A stretch of 64,000 bases of DNA. Origin: Deltaproteobacteria bacterium (lineage in GTDB: Bacteria > Desulfobacterota > Desulfuromonadia > Geobacterales > Pseudopelobacteraceae). The first letter of the stretch is position 1. The number at the start of each line of letters is the position of its first letter. The DNA is taken from NCBI GenBank assembly GCA_021781535.1, contig JAJXWO010000012.1, forward strand, positions 1 to 64,000, given 5' to 3'. Positions 48,501-56,514 of the stretch are shown piece after piece. The position numbers and the translations under genes are program-made. Below the pieces are notes generated by a model. The model searched no databases and was not told the DNA's origin. It saw only the letters and a program-made list of their open reading frames with translations.

Positions 48501-50676
48501 CGATTGTGTCACTGCGTTGGTCGGTCGTGTGTGCAAACAAGGCAACTCCCGGGAGATACCACGACCCTTCATCGGTATTTGGAGACACCGCCCACTTGCT
48601 GGCAGTTCCTTCATTTGCAGCGATCTTGGCCATATAGTCCTTGGCGTTAAAATTGCTGTCTGAAACCGTCGGAGTTCCCCAGTTTCCTCCAGGGATATTA
48701 CGGTCTTTGGTCGATTCGCCATCCGTAAGTATCAGGACAAAATTCTTCATGCAATTGGCGGTAATGGGATCTTTACCCGAATATGTCCCGCCATTGTAGG
48801 CACTGGTCGTGGCCTGGAAATAGCGCAGAGATTCATACAGGGTTTCCGCAAGCGGAGTCCACGTGGTCGGATCGGTGTTTTCAACCTGTGTTATCAGATT
48901 GGTTCCTGTTGAGCCGATATCAACCGTTACCTGCCCGCCATCTCGCACCGAATTCTGATTGTCTTCAAACTTGTACCCGTCATTAAAATTCATGATCCCG
49001 AAATTGAGTTTATCGGCTGCCTGCAGCAGGATGCCATCTTGCGGCTGCTTGGTACCGATATAAACCTTCATGTTATATGCAGCGGTATGGCTGCTACAGG
49101 TACTGTTACAAACGTACAACTTGTCATCAACTTCATATCGTACACTGTCATAGGTTTTATAAAAATTCCTGTCGGAGTTGTTTGACACAAGAAGATAGTT
49201 TGCCTGATTTGCTGAGCGAGGAATTGTTTTCCCGCCGACAAGCACCTTGCGGACGACATCAACCCGCCTCATGGTAAGCCAGTTCAGCATGTTACCAGAC
49301 CAGAACGACGTATCGTCTTGTGGCTTCTTGGTCCCATCTACATAAAAATTACCGTTGGATGTATCGTACGAGTACATCTTTGTGTTGTCGAAATAACCGT
49401 AATAAGGAGTGACCGAGCTGTAGCTGTCATCCCAGTCGATGATGCCATGTGAACTGTCGCCTTTACCAGATGCTTTATAGGCGAATTCATTCATTGAGCC
49501 TGAATTGTCGATAATCAATAATACATTGGGGTTCAAGGCGTTGGCACCGCTGGTAACAAACGGCGGCACGCTGCAGTAATTGTTTAGTGGAGCGGTCGTT
49601 GTCGCATAGTTACCGGAGGTAACAAACGTCCAGACTTTGTTCTGGACCAGATGATTGCCGGCTTCATCCGTCACCGCAGTCGAGATGGTCGCCGTATAGG
49701 TCGTATTCTTGGCAAGCAGCGTTGATGGCGTAAAGGTGGCAACCCAGGTAGTAGGGTTATAGGAGACCGTACCGGTTATTCCGTTATTCAGGACAAAACT
49801 GCCGGCAGCCTCAACAGTTGTCTGAGCCATGGCTTCGCTGAAGGTGGCCGTGATTACCGCATTCTGGGCGATGTCCGTGGCACCGTTGGCCGGAGAGGTG
49901 GAAGTCACCGTCGGCGGGGTTGTATCTGGGGGTTTTGTCGTAAAAGACCAGACCTTGTTTGCCGCCATAGAGGTGCCAGTGGTATCTTTTACAGCTGTGG
50001 TAATGGTTACGGTGTAGGTGGTTGAAAATGACAGATTCGCGGATGGGGTAAAAGTGACCGTTTTGGTGGCAGAATTGTAACTTATTCCATTTACGGCAGC
50101 AGGGGTAACACCGTTACTGACAGAGAAGCTGGCACTGGTAAGGGTACTGCTGTCAATATCTGCTGAAAATGTGGCGGAAATGGTTGTAGTCAGCGCTATG
50201 CCGGTGGCGCCATCTGCCGGACTGACCGTGATAACCGCGGGCGGCACGGCCGCAGCTCCGCCGGTCGTAAATGAGTATCCATCGTAATTGTAGCCACCAT
50301 TTATTTGGGTACCGGCACTGGTTTTAATACTATTATTATAAAACCCACTCTTAAGGCGAATCGTGTATGACGTATTTGCTGCAAGGCCAGTAAAAGAAGC
50401 GACGGCGGTTCTGGTCGTACTGTCGTATGTAATCGATGTCGGGTTTATGTTTGGGTTGTTTCCATACTTGCGCAAAACAATATTGTTGGTGCCGGCAATG
50501 GTTACATTGTTCATATCCACATTAAAGACCACCACAACCTGCATCGTAAGAGCAACACCCGTGGCGCCGTTGGCGGGTGTGATTGAGTTAACCTCCGTCG
50601 GGAACGCCCATGCCTTAAGAGGGACCATGCACAGCATCGTAACCAGCAACAGCGCAGAAAAAATTATGCGGTTCAT
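45514..50676 (-). CDS. pilY1: PilY1-like pilus tip adhesin with Ig-like and VWA domains
   Basis: A 1,720-residue exported protein. After a signal peptide (cleaved near AWA/FPTEV) come three Big_5/SbsA-type Ig-like repeats starting ITPANGATGV, VSPADGATGI and TSPANGATDI (about residues 30-355). A von Willebrand A domain follows with the MIDAS-type DNSGSMNE near residue 390. The C-terminal 800 residues are the PilY1 propeller (GANDGMLHAFRVG, WAFIPQNALPYLKYLPDP, TVLIGGMGFGG, VFFGTGRYF). Possible calcium loops are DSNGDGLPD and DTNNDKQLD. Ig-like domains at the N-terminus are additional to classical PilY1. Start overlaps the upstream stop (ATGA). It is likely the tip adhesin or mechanosensor. Confidence 0.93.
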   Translation of the reverse strand: MNRIIFSALLLVTMLCMVPLKAWAFPTEVNSITPANGATGVALTMQVVVVFNVDMNNVTIAGTNNIVLRKYGNNPNINPTSITYDSTTRTAVASFTGLAANTSYTIRLKSGFYNNSIKTSAGTQINGGYNYDGYSFTTGGAAAVPPAVITVSPADGATGIALTTTISATFSADIDSSTLTSASFSVSNGVTPAAVNGISYNSATKTVTFTPSANLSFSTTYTVTITTAVKDTTGTSMAANKVWSFTTKPPDTTPPTVTSTSPANGATDIAQNAVITATFSEAMAQTTVEAAGSFVLNNGITGTVSYNPTTWVATFTPSTLLAKNTTYTATISTAVTDEAGNHLVQNKVWTFVTSGNYATTTAPLNNYCSVPPFVTSGANALNPNVLLIIDNSGSMNEFAYKASGKGDSSHGIIDWDDSYSSVTPYYGYFDNTKMYSYDTSNGNFYVDGTKKPQDDTSFWSGNMLNWLTMRRVDVVRKVLVGGKTIPRSANQANYLLVSNNSDRNFYKTYDSVRYEVDDKLYVCNSTCSSHTAAYNMKVYIGTKQPQDGILLQAADKLNFGIMNFNDGYKFEDNQNSVRDGGQVTVDIGSTGTNLITQVENTDPTTWTPLAETLYESLRYFQATTSAYNGGTYSGKDPITANCMKNFVLILTDGESTKDRNIPGGNWGTPTVSDSNFNAKDYMAKIAANEGTASKWAVSPNTDEGSWYLPGVALFAHTTDQRSDTIGKNNLPGMQNITIYTVLAFDDSTNAQDLLKLTSKYGGFEDSAMSSSSLPDSTAKWDSNGDGLPDTFYMANNGDVLQAKLLEAFNDILSKVSSGTSASIVNNRGESGANLFQAVFYPKKSVGDRDLYWIGELQNMWYYLDPYLGTSSIREDTNNDKQLDLKQDYKVTVDYDTTKNQTVANWFRDTSGTGIFTPVGTGSPDNIHALWKAGALLHYRDPSTRTIFTTLGSYNSGYLSNTVPLASGVTSGLTLFDTAHGASIVSLDYAKANIPSAATSANNLLNVDGLTTGNKIINYIRGVDYLNDPLYRSRTVTITYPTTAAAPLNTTIADKTWKLGDIVSSTPQAQTSKQLQAYDSSYKDNSYSLFYGSADYSIKNMVYAGANDGMLHAFRVGQVAKTQYDSAVPNRIAKINNLDNTLNLGDEEWAFIPQNALPYLKYLPDPAYNHLFYVNNTVALLDVSINKTASDPDPACTQAEYWKCAKKTTYSDAATKTLNADETSWRTVLIGGMGFGGASRDYSGYCNKDDGTTPTSSAQETRLDCVKSPIPGSGLSSFFALDVTDPKTPAFMWEFSDAVLPDADKGLGYTTSGPAIVRINTKSPASATIGDADTTKNGRWFAVFATGPSGPIDTASHQFMGRSDNELKIYVVDIHPDMSNGWVKGTNYWVLSSGIANAFASDLTDSVIDVDRWNSSSSSYYSDDAVYIGYTKPKSGTSPVEWTDGGVLRLLTNDSLDPANWSLSTMIDGIGPVTSSPTKLQDRKNGKSWVFFGTGRYFYKNNSGTDDPDSQRYLMGITDTCYNGTANTMNAGYKKINNVWTKQGCGATAPAALGLTDLQNQSTTVVSTLPSGKKGWYIALDPPGDYALGAQMVTSSYKAERVITNTTAAFNGVVFFTSFLPTDDICGYGGNTLVWAVDYLSGGTPPGSTMKGKLLVQLSGGEFVTVDLASAFKANGDDTQQTHGDRRMKASLSGHGLAGSRGGSLQNASQPVRKILHIMER

Positions 50677-50972
50677 TTCGGTCCCTCCTCAACAACAATC
50701 TGCAGGCAGAGCCCGTCACCGTTCACTGCTGCCTGTACATGCGAGTTGGGCTTAATGCGCGTGAACGGTACAATGCGGCCACTGGCAAAGGCCTTGGTAT
50801 TCTTGTTCATTTTGATGGTCCTTTCGCCGCCATTCTTCAACAACAACGTCATCCTGTCATCATGAATAGTGCGAACCGTCCCAAAATAAACCGCTATATT
50901 GCCAGCACCAAGGAGCATAAACGATAACAGCACGACCATCAAAATAATCATTTCAAAACGAATACGTTTCAT
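50673..50972 (-). CDS. Small membrane-anchored protein preceding pilY1
   Basis: A 99-residue protein: an N-terminal membrane helix (EMIILMVVLLSFMLLGAGNI) then a small beta domain (VRTIHDDRMTLLLKNGGERTIKMNKNTKAF..HVQAAVNGDGLCLQIVV) with the alternating pattern of small OB- or SH3-like folds. It was not recognised as a named family. It is the first gene of the pilus tip operon and its stop overlaps the pilY1 start (ATGA), so it is made in step with PilY1 and may help its export or anchoring. The ATG at 50972 has AGGTGA upstream. Confidence 0.78.
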   Translation of the reverse strand: MKRIRFEMIILMVVLLSFMLLGAGNIAVYFGTVRTIHDDRMTLLLKNGGERTIKMNKNTKAFASGRIVPFTRIKPNSHVQAAVNGDGLCLQIVVEEGPK

Positions 50973-51060
50973 AAGTCACCTCATTGCACGTTATATGTTT
51001 TATATCCGCGAGGGTAATTTTTAAAATGTGCGATTTAAGCGTTTACTTTAAAATAGGCAA

Positions 51061-51075
51061 GCAAAAGAGATGCCA
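51061..51075 (-). promoter_or_regulatory. Sigma-54 promoter of the pilus tip operon
   Basis: The minus strand reads TGGCATCTCTTTTGC, matching TGGCAC-N5-TTGC with one mismatch and exact GG/GC spacing. Transcription would start near 51049, about 77 nt before the first gene's ATG. Sigma-54 with PilR-type activators is known to control type IV pili in several bacteria. Confidence 0.8.
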
Positions 51076-51135
51076 CCACAAGAGAATGTGTATCTCACCT
51101 GAATTATTGCTATTTATATGGCTGCCTGTTGCATG

Positions 51136-51200
51136 TATGCAATTTATTCATAGTCAGGTACGTGCGGGAGAGCTTTTACTATGCAATTCGTTCATAGTCA
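51136..51200. promoter_or_regulatory. Two 21-bp direct repeats, candidate enhancer sites
   Basis: Positions 51136-51156 and 51180-51200 are identical at 19 of 21 bases (shared TATGCAATT..TTCATAGTCA), start to start 44 bp apart, about four helical turns. They lie 60-140 bp upstream of the sigma-54 promoter at 51061-51075, where enhancer-binding proteins bind. The rest of 51201-51437 holds nothing I can identify. Confidence 0.55.
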
Positions 51201-51440
51201 CTACCCCCTTGCTCAATGTCACTCTACCTTGAAATAATTACGGGTGAATACTCGTTTTCTGGCTGCATTCAGGGCTAAGGAGAAGAATAGCGAATGAAAG
51301 TTTATAAACGAGTTTGATTTTGCACATGTGGCTCGTACATAAATACTGGCCATGATTTTGAGAGGATACATGAAATGCGTGCGGAGAGATACTAAGGTAT
51401 TACTACCTGATTGGTACGGTTTTCTTTAGATAAATTCTGT

Positions 51441-51473
51441 AAAAAAACCGGAACCTTAATTAAGGCTCCGGTT
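51441..51473 (-). terminator. Terminator after typA
   Basis: AACCGGA (51446-51452) and TCCGGTT (51467-51473) flank the palindrome CCTTAATTAAGG, making a long hairpin. The minus strand then runs into seven T. Confidence 0.9.
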
Positions 51474-51500
51474 GTCAGACTGATAATTATTGTGGCAACA

Positions 51501-53306
51501 TCACGACTTGTTAGATCGTTTACGGCGGGTCGGATCAAGTTCTTTCTTGCGCAGACGGATCGAGTTTGGAGTGACCTCAACCAGTTCATCGTCCTCGATG
51601 AACTCCAGTGCCTGCTCAAGTGTCATCACTTTCGGGGGAGTAAGCTTGATGGCATCGTCGGTACCGGAGGCGCGCACGTTGGTCAATTTTTTCCCTTTGC
51701 AGGGGTTGATTTCAAGATCATTGTCCTTGTTGTTCTGCCCGATAATCATCCCTCCGTACACTTCGACCCCGGCACCGATAAACAGTGTGCCGCGCGGTTG
51801 CAGGGCGTCCAGTGAGTAGGCGGTGGTTTCGCCATGGTCCATGGCCATCAGGGCGCCGTTTTTACGGCCGGGAATCTCGCCCTTGTAGGGTGCGTATTCG
51901 TGGAAGGTGTGGGTCATAATGGCGGTGCCGCGTGTGTCGGTCAGGACATCGCCGCGCAGGCCGATCAGGCCGCGCGCCGGTATGATGAATTCGAGTCGAA
52001 CCATATCGCCCATGGGGGCCATGGCGACCATCTCTCCCTTGCGTGGGCCCATTTTCTCGATAATGGCACCCTGAAACTCGGAGGCAACATCCACCACCAG
52101 GTATTCCATCGGCTCCATCTTGACGCCGTCCTTGATCCGGACGATAACCTCAGGCTTGGAAACAGCCAGCTCAAACCCTTCGCGACGCATGGTCTCGATC
52201 AGGATAGAGAGGTGAAGTTCACCGCGCCCGGAGACCCGGAATGTGTCCGGGCTGTCTGTATCCTCGACCCGCAGGGAAACGTTGGTACGCAACTCCTTGG
52301 TAAGACGCTCGCGGATGTTGCGCGAGGTGACCCATTTTCCTTCACGGCCGGCAAAAGGGGACGTGTTGACGATGAAGTTCATCGACAGGGTTGGTTCGTC
52401 GATTGAGACATACGGTACCGCGATCGGGGTCTCGGCCGAAGCCAGGGTCTCGCCGATGCTGACATTCTCAAATCCGGCAACGGTGACGATATCGCCTGTT
52501 CCGGCTTCTTCGATTTCGATCTGCTTCAGCCCTTCGTAGCCGAGCAGTTTGGTGATGCGCCCTTTCGTGATTGATCCGTCCTGCTTGATCATCGCAACAG
52601 TTTCGCCGGCCTTGACCGTGCCGTTGAAGATACGGCCGGTGGCCATACGGCCGATGTAATCGTTGTAATCGATGTTGGCGATCAGCATCTGGAACGGGGC
52701 GTTGGCATCACCCTTGGGAGGGCGAACGTTGGACTCCACCACTGCAAAGAGCGGTTCCATGTTGTTTGACTCAACGTTGATATCCAGTTTTGCATAGCCC
52801 ATCTTGGCGCTCGTATAAACTACCGGAAAATCAAGCTGATCGTCGGAGGCATTCAGTTCGCAGAACAGGTCGAAAACCATGTTGAGTACTTCGTCCGGGC
52901 GGCTGCCGGGACGGTCGATTTTATTGATGACGACAATCGGTTTCAAACCGAGATCGAGCGATTTTTTCAAGACAAAACGGGTTTGCGGCATCGGGCCATC
53001 CAGGGCGTCCACCAGCAACAGAACGGAGTCAACCATCTTGAGCACTCGTTCCACCTCGCCACCGAAGTCAGCGTGACCGGGGGTATCAACGATGTTGATT
53101 TTGTAGGGGCCGTGGTGGATTGAGAGGCTTTTGGCCAGAATGGTGATGCCACGTTCTTTTTCAAGGTCGTTCGAGTCCATGACCCGCTCGGTGATGGCTT
53201 CATTGGCGCGATAAACTCCGGCATGTTTAAGCATGGCATCAACCAGGGTGGTCTTGCCGTGGTCGACGTGTGCAATGATGGCTATATTTCTGATTCGTTC
53301 CTGCAT
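51501..53306 (-). CDS. typA: Ribosome-binding GTPase TypA/BipA
   Basis: A 601-residue translational GTPase that binds ribosomes and assists assembly and stress responses. G motifs are AHVDHGKTT (12-20), [13 protein letters not shown] and [16 protein letters not shown]-like domains II, III and V follow and the C-terminal domain unique to TypA ([32 protein letters not shown]) is present. Length is normal. Single-gene unit with a strong terminator. Confidence 0.98.
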   Translation of the reverse strand: MQERIRNIAIIAHVDHGKTTLVDAMLKHAGVYRANEAITERVMDSNDLEKERGITILAKSLSIHHGPYKINIVDTPGHADFGGEVERVLKMVDSVLLLVDALDGPMPQTRFVLKKSLDLGLKPIVVINKIDRPGSRPDEVLNMVFDLFCELNASDDQLDFPVVYTSAKMGYAKLDINVESNNMEPLFAVVESNVRPPKGDANAPFQMLIANIDYNDYIGRMATGRIFNGTVKAGETVAMIKQDGSITKGRITKLLGYEGLKQIEIEEAGTGDIVTVAGFENVSIGETLASAETPIAVPYVSIDEPTLSMNFIVNTSPFAGREGKWVTSRNIRERLTKELRTNVSLRVEDTDSPDTFRVSGRGELHLSILIETMRREGFELAVSKPEVIVRIKDGVKMEPMEYLVVDVASEFQGAIIEKMGPRKGEMVAMAPMGDMVRLEFIIPARGLIGLRGDVLTDTRGTAIMTHTFHEYAPYKGEIPGRKNGALMAMDHGETTAYSLDALQPRGTLFIGAGVEVYGGMIIGQNNKDNDLEINPCKGKKLTNVRASGTDDAIKLTPPKVMTLEQALEFIEDDELVEVTPNSIRLRKKELDPTRRKRSNKS

Positions 53307-53427
53307 GGGTAAAACTCCTCAATTCCGCAAAATAAAACGACGGGCATTGCTGCCCGTCGAAGATTAGACACTATGTCAGGTTTTTGTTTATTTGACAAGT
53401 GTTTACTGGCTGGCTGCGGAAAATTAT

Positions 53428-54225
53428 CTAAATGCCCTGCCACCCCAAAATCCCGCCGCCGACGATAACTTCAACGCGAACCTGGTCTCCATCGTTGACA
53501 TGGAGCAGTTCGGTCAATGATTGAGTCAATATTATTTTGCCATCGTAGACATGGTCCCGGTCATGCTTTATCACCGTAATCGGAACGTTTTTGCTGATTC
53601 CGGCGGTGCGGTTGGTTACCGTCAGTTTCTTGAACGGGCCGACTTTAAAAAAACTGCTGATTTCAAGCGCGGTATCCCGGTTGATGCTGGCGCTGTCGGT
53701 CATTGAATCCCAGAAAGTTCCCGCTGTCTTTTTCATGGTTTCACACGTCAGCAGTACCCCCTTTGCATCTGCCAGCGCCCGATAGGTGGAGTACGCTGCT
53801 GCACCGGCAGAGGGCGGAGCGACCGCCGCGAGCGGCGGGTTTCTGACTGGCGATACCTCCGCGTGGGCGCTCTGTGCGCTGCTCTGGTCGCTTGACAGTT
53901 TTTCAAGTTTTTTGCTGGCAACATTCAAAGAAATGAGCAGGAGCTGGATATTTACTGAAGGCTGACAGAGCACAACAACGAACATGCGCGGAAGAGTCTT
54001 GATGATTAAGCGCCCAAGTTCAAAACGGATATCAAAGAGCTTTACGCCGCCGGTTACATCATGAAGACCGATCGTGTTATCCTGGAGCAGTTCGGCGGCG
54101 CCCTTGATCGTGGCGGCGTCAAAGTAGGGGGGAAAGGAATGGGCCATAACAGTGCCCCGCTCATCGGAAAGCATCCCCCCCATGACGCCGGGGATCGAGT
54201 TCAAACCAAACAGTATTGTCTGCAT
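53428..54225 (-). CDS. Roadblock/LC7-type protein with C-terminal beta domain
   Basis: A 265-residue cytoplasmic protein. The first 120 residues follow the roadblock/LC7 pattern (IPGVMGGMLSDERGTVMAHSFP, GVKLFDIRFELGRLIIKTLP, MFVVVLCQPSVNIQLLLISLNVA). A Pro/Ala/Ser-rich linker (about 125-150) is followed by a second domain of 110 residues not recognised (helical, then KVGPFKKLTVTNRTAG and DGDQVRVEVIVGGG). Roadblock proteins regulate small Ras-like GTPases such as MglA. The gene lies 10 bp after the PATAN-roadblock gene and is surely co-transcribed. No MglA-type GTPase is in the window. Confidence 0.78.
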   Translation of the reverse strand: MQTILFGLNSIPGVMGGMLSDERGTVMAHSFPPYFDAATIKGAAELLQDNTIGLHDVTGGVKLFDIRFELGRLIIKTLPRMFVVVLCQPSVNIQLLLISLNVASKKLEKLSSDQSSAQSAHAEVSPVRNPPLAAVAPPSAGAAAYSTYRALADAKGVLLTCETMKKTAGTFWDSMTDSASINRDTALEISSFFKVGPFKKLTVTNRTAGISKNVPITVIKHDRDHVYDGKIILTQSLTELLHVNDGDQVRVEVIVGGGILGWQGI

Positions 54226-54235
54226 GCGAACCCCC

Positions 54236-54952
54236 TTATTTTCGCCCCAGTACCGTGCGGATTTCGGAATCGAGTGAATTCACGTTGGCGCTACCCTTGG
54301 CTGAAATACAGAGAAGGTGGCGCTTGGAATCGAATAGAAACAGATGATGATCTCTGCCGCTAACAATGGCCGATTTTAATTCCCCGATGCCGAACTGAGA
54401 TCCGATCTGCCCCGAGAAAAGGGCAAGGAACAGGCCATTGGCCCCGACAAGTTCGGCCTGATATGATGTATCATCAACAATGACGCCGTCTTTGGTCATA
54501 ACGAGCGCCTGCTCAATTTCCGGTATGACCGAAAGCTTTGCACTGATATCACTCATTCCTGCACCCTCCCCGGAAGAGCCGGCTTTAATCCGTTGCCCCT
54601 GGTATGAACTTTTTTTTGCTTCATCCATGCGGCGAAGTGCCTCAAGGATCAAAAACCCGACTGACTGGTTGATTGTCCGACTGGTTGTGGAGACTTTCGG
54701 TTCGCTCCGGAACGTGCCATCGGCCCACCCCATAACCGCGTAGAAAGCCTCTTCCCCGGTACTATCCCCCTGTTCTGCATGAACAATGTCGCCATCCCGG
54801 AAAAAAATGACACCGGTATCACCACGGTGATCCACTACCAGACAGCCCGAATAACGGTTGCCCCCTTTAACCTGGATGATATCAGCCAGAGACATGCCGC
54901 TGACAGCGCCCACAAATCCACGCTGCTCTGTGCTTACTGCCGATTGGGTCAT
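54236..54952 (-). CDS. PATAN (DUF4388)-roadblock protein
   Basis: A 238-residue protein. The N-terminal PATAN/DUF4388 domain is clear: FVGAVSGMSLADIIQVKGG, GCLVVDHRGDTGVIFFRDGDIVHAEQGD and GEEAFYAVMGWADGTF. The C-terminal 110 residues have a roadblock-like pattern (IPEIEQALVMTKDGVIVDDT, LGANGLFLALFSGQIG-like run, HHLFLFDSKRHLLCISAKG). PATAN proteins act in response-regulator and GTPase signalling. It is paired with the downstream roadblock gene, a set seen in Geobacter and myxobacteria for polarity or motility control. Exact role unknown. Confidence 0.8.
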   Translation of the reverse strand: MTQSAVSTEQRGFVGAVSGMSLADIIQVKGGNRYSGCLVVDHRGDTGVIFFRDGDIVHAEQGDSTGEEAFYAVMGWADGTFRSEPKVSTTSRTINQSVGFLILEALRRMDEAKKSSYQGQRIKAGSSGEGAGMSDISAKLSVIPEIEQALVMTKDGVIVDDTSYQAELVGANGLFLALFSGQIGSQFGIGELKSAIVSGRDHHLFLFDSKRHLLCISAKGSANVNSLDSEIRTVLGRK

Positions 54953-55097
54953 GGGATTCTGTCCTTCCTGTTTTTTAGAGCTATGTGACTATTTCGGCAG
55001 CTAAACATGTCTTTGAGGTTGGCACAATAAAGCATCCGCAGTAATTTTGCAAAACATTTTTATATATTTGAATTTGTTGCAACTCATATGCAGAAAA

Positions 55098-55127
55098 TAT
55101 AGAACTTTATTTGTGTCAACATGTCAA
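55098..55127 (-). promoter_or_regulatory. Candidate promoter of the PATAN-roadblock operon
   Basis: On the minus strand TTGACA (55122-55127) is followed after 17-18 bp by TTCTAT/TCTATA (55098-55104). A second TTGACA at 55114-55119 is badly spaced. The AT-rich 54953-55173 stretch holds no ORF. Confidence 0.5.
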
Positions 55128-55173
55128 TTTTGTTTTGTTTAATTGTTAATTACGATAACAAACAGCCATTCTA

Positions 55174-55212
55174 TTAAGAAAGCCATCCTCAGGAGAGAGA
55201 TGGCTTTCTTAA
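55174..55212. terminator. Terminator after the CoA-binding gene
   Basis: TTAAGAAAGCCATC (55174-55187) and GATGGCTTTCTTAA (55199-55212) form a perfect 14-bp stem with an 11-nt loop, just past the minus-strand stop. Confidence 0.85.
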
Positions 55213-55240
55213 TCATTTTTCGGAGTGCCGAGCGGGCGCG

Positions 55241-55645
55241 TCAGTGTTCGTGATATCCCAACACAACCAGCACACAACTGCCGTCGGCAATCACGTTAAT
55301 CCCCTGTGCGCGGCAGAGTGCCACGGCATCCGGATGCTCGGCGCCCGGCTGCATCCAGATGTTTTTGATCCCCTTTTCCAGCGCAATCGGCACCAGCTGC
55401 GCAGTGACGGCTGGCGGGGTGATCATGGATATGCTCAAGGCGTCCGGCGGCAGGTCGCTGATCGTGGCGGCACAGGATACCCCCTCGATTTCCGCTTCAT
55501 TGGGGTTGACCGGGATGGCTCTTTTGCCATTTTGCAGGTAACAGCGGAGGACCTTGTTACCGTACTTCTGACGATTCGTTGATGCACCAACCACCCCAAA
55601 GGCGGGTGAAACGAGGAATTGGCTGATCTGTTCTTGGATGGTCAT
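55241..55645 (-). CDS. CoA-binding domain protein (YccU family)
   Basis: A 134-residue single Rossmann-fold protein of the CoA-binding family: FGVVGASTNRQKYGNKVLR, GKRAIPVNPNEAEIEGV, ISMITPPAVTAQLVPIALEKGIKNIWMQPGAEHPDAV and NVIADGSCVLV. It resembles the CoA-binding half of succinyl-CoA synthetase alpha. Members are thought to bind CoA or CoA thioesters and their function is not established. Single gene with its own terminator. Confidence 0.9.
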   Translation of the reverse strand: MTIQEQISQFLVSPAFGVVGASTNRQKYGNKVLRCYLQNGKRAIPVNPNEAEIEGVSCAATISDLPPDALSISMITPPAVTAQLVPIALEKGIKNIWMQPGAEHPDAVALCRAQGINVIADGSCVLVVLGYHEH

Positions 55646-55686
55646 GCTAGGCTCCTTGTCTGCTGAGGTTACAATGAGTAATGAAG

Positions 55687-56097
55687 TTAGGGAGTGATCA
55701 GTCTAAGCGAAGGAAAATAGGTACGGTAACGTGCGGCATCGCGAGTCAATAGCGTTAGCCCCGAAACCGATGCATGGGCGCCGATAAAAAAATCCGGCAG
55801 TGGTGAACTCTTTGTCCCGCCAAGCTTGCGGTAGCGTATAAAACATTTGCCGGCAAGAAACGCTGCTTCCCATGGAAGCGGCATTCTTTGGAAGAAATTC
55901 AACGGCAGAGCGTCTTCCAATTCTTCGATTCGTTGAAAACCGACTGAAACCTCGGCGTAGATGACCGGATTGATTATTAATGAACAGCGGTCAGCTGCTT
56001 TTTGCAGATGCGTGGATGACCATTCGTACCAGTGTGCGTCCTCCTCCAACACATCAAGCAAAACGTTACTATCCACAAGCACGTCGGTCGTTCTCAC
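55687..56097 (-). CDS. vapC: PIN-domain toxin VapC
   Basis: A 136-residue PIN-domain ribonuclease toxin. The acidic residues expected for the metal site are present: VDSNVLLDV, VIYAEVSVGF, LPDFFIGAHA and LLTRDAARYRTYFP. VapC toxins cleave tRNA or rRNA until bound by VapB. The start at 56097 overlaps the antitoxin stop by 4 bp (ATGA), the usual coupling in such modules. Confidence 0.93.
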   Translation of the reverse strand: MRTTDVLVDSNVLLDVLEEDAHWYEWSSTHLQKAADRCSLIINPVIYAEVSVGFQRIEELEDALPLNFFQRMPLPWEAAFLAGKCFIRYRKLGGTKSSPLPDFFIGAHASVSGLTLLTRDAARYRTYFPSLRLITP

Positions 56098-56324
56098 CCC
56101 TCGCCTCTCGTAAGCGCCATTATTTCGTCGGTTGTCATCCGGACGGTGGCGCGTCCGCGCAGAGTTTCAACCAGCCTCTTCCCCCTGCTGGTATCTCCGG
56201 TAACGGTACGTAAAATAGCCGTATTGCCCTCCACCACAAATTCGACTTCACTCTGGGGGAATATACCGAGTCGCTGACGAACGTTGCGTGGTATTGTTAC
56301 CTGCCCCTTGCTGGTTACCCGCAT
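56094..56324 (-). CDS. vapB: AbrB/MazE-type antitoxin VapB
   Basis: A 76-residue antitoxin. The N-terminal swapped-hairpin DNA-binding domain reads MRVTSKGQVTIPRNVRQRLG. The C-terminal TSRGKRLVETLRGRATV tail would wrap the toxin. The ATG at 56324, with AGAGG upstream, is chosen over an upstream frame extension that would cross the operator. VapB with VapC represses their own promoter, matching the palindrome directly upstream. Confidence 0.9.
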   Translation of the reverse strand: MRVTSKGQVTIPRNVRQRLGIFPQSEVEFVVEGNTAILRTVTGDTSRGKRLVETLRGRATVRMTTDEIMALTRGEG

Positions 56325-56344
56325 GATTTGTGTACCTCTTTTTC

Positions 56345-56390
56345 GATGTAATACTTTGGGAAGTATTACATCACGAGGCGAATATGTCAA
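56345..56390 (-). promoter_or_regulatory. vapBC promoter with embedded palindromic operator
   Basis: GATGTAATACTT (56345-56356) and AAGTATTACATC (56361-56372) are perfect 12-bp arms with a TGGG spacer. On the minus strand TTGACA (56385-56390), a 16-bp spacer and TAATAC (56363-56368) form the promoter, so the -10 lies inside one arm. Binding by VapBC would directly block it. Confidence 0.82.
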
Positions 56391-56452
56391 TCGACCACTT
56401 TGGCGCTACATTGCATTTTTCGTGATCTGAATAGGCCTGCTCGATAAACAAT

Positions 56453-56487
56453 AAAAAAACGCCCCGCAGGAACAACTCCGGCGGGGC
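56453..56487 (-). terminator. Terminator after proA
   Basis: GCCCCGC (56461-56467) and GCGGGGC (56481-56487) form the stem, and on the minus strand it leads into a T-run. Confidence 0.8.
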
Positions 56488-56514
56488 ATTTTTGTGTTTT
56501 ATGTGACCCGAATA

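Noticed and set aside
55018-55032. TGGCACAATAAAGCA resembling a plus-strand sigma-54 promoter
   Set aside because: GG to GC spacing is one base short and no plus-strand gene lies downstream before the convergent minus genes.
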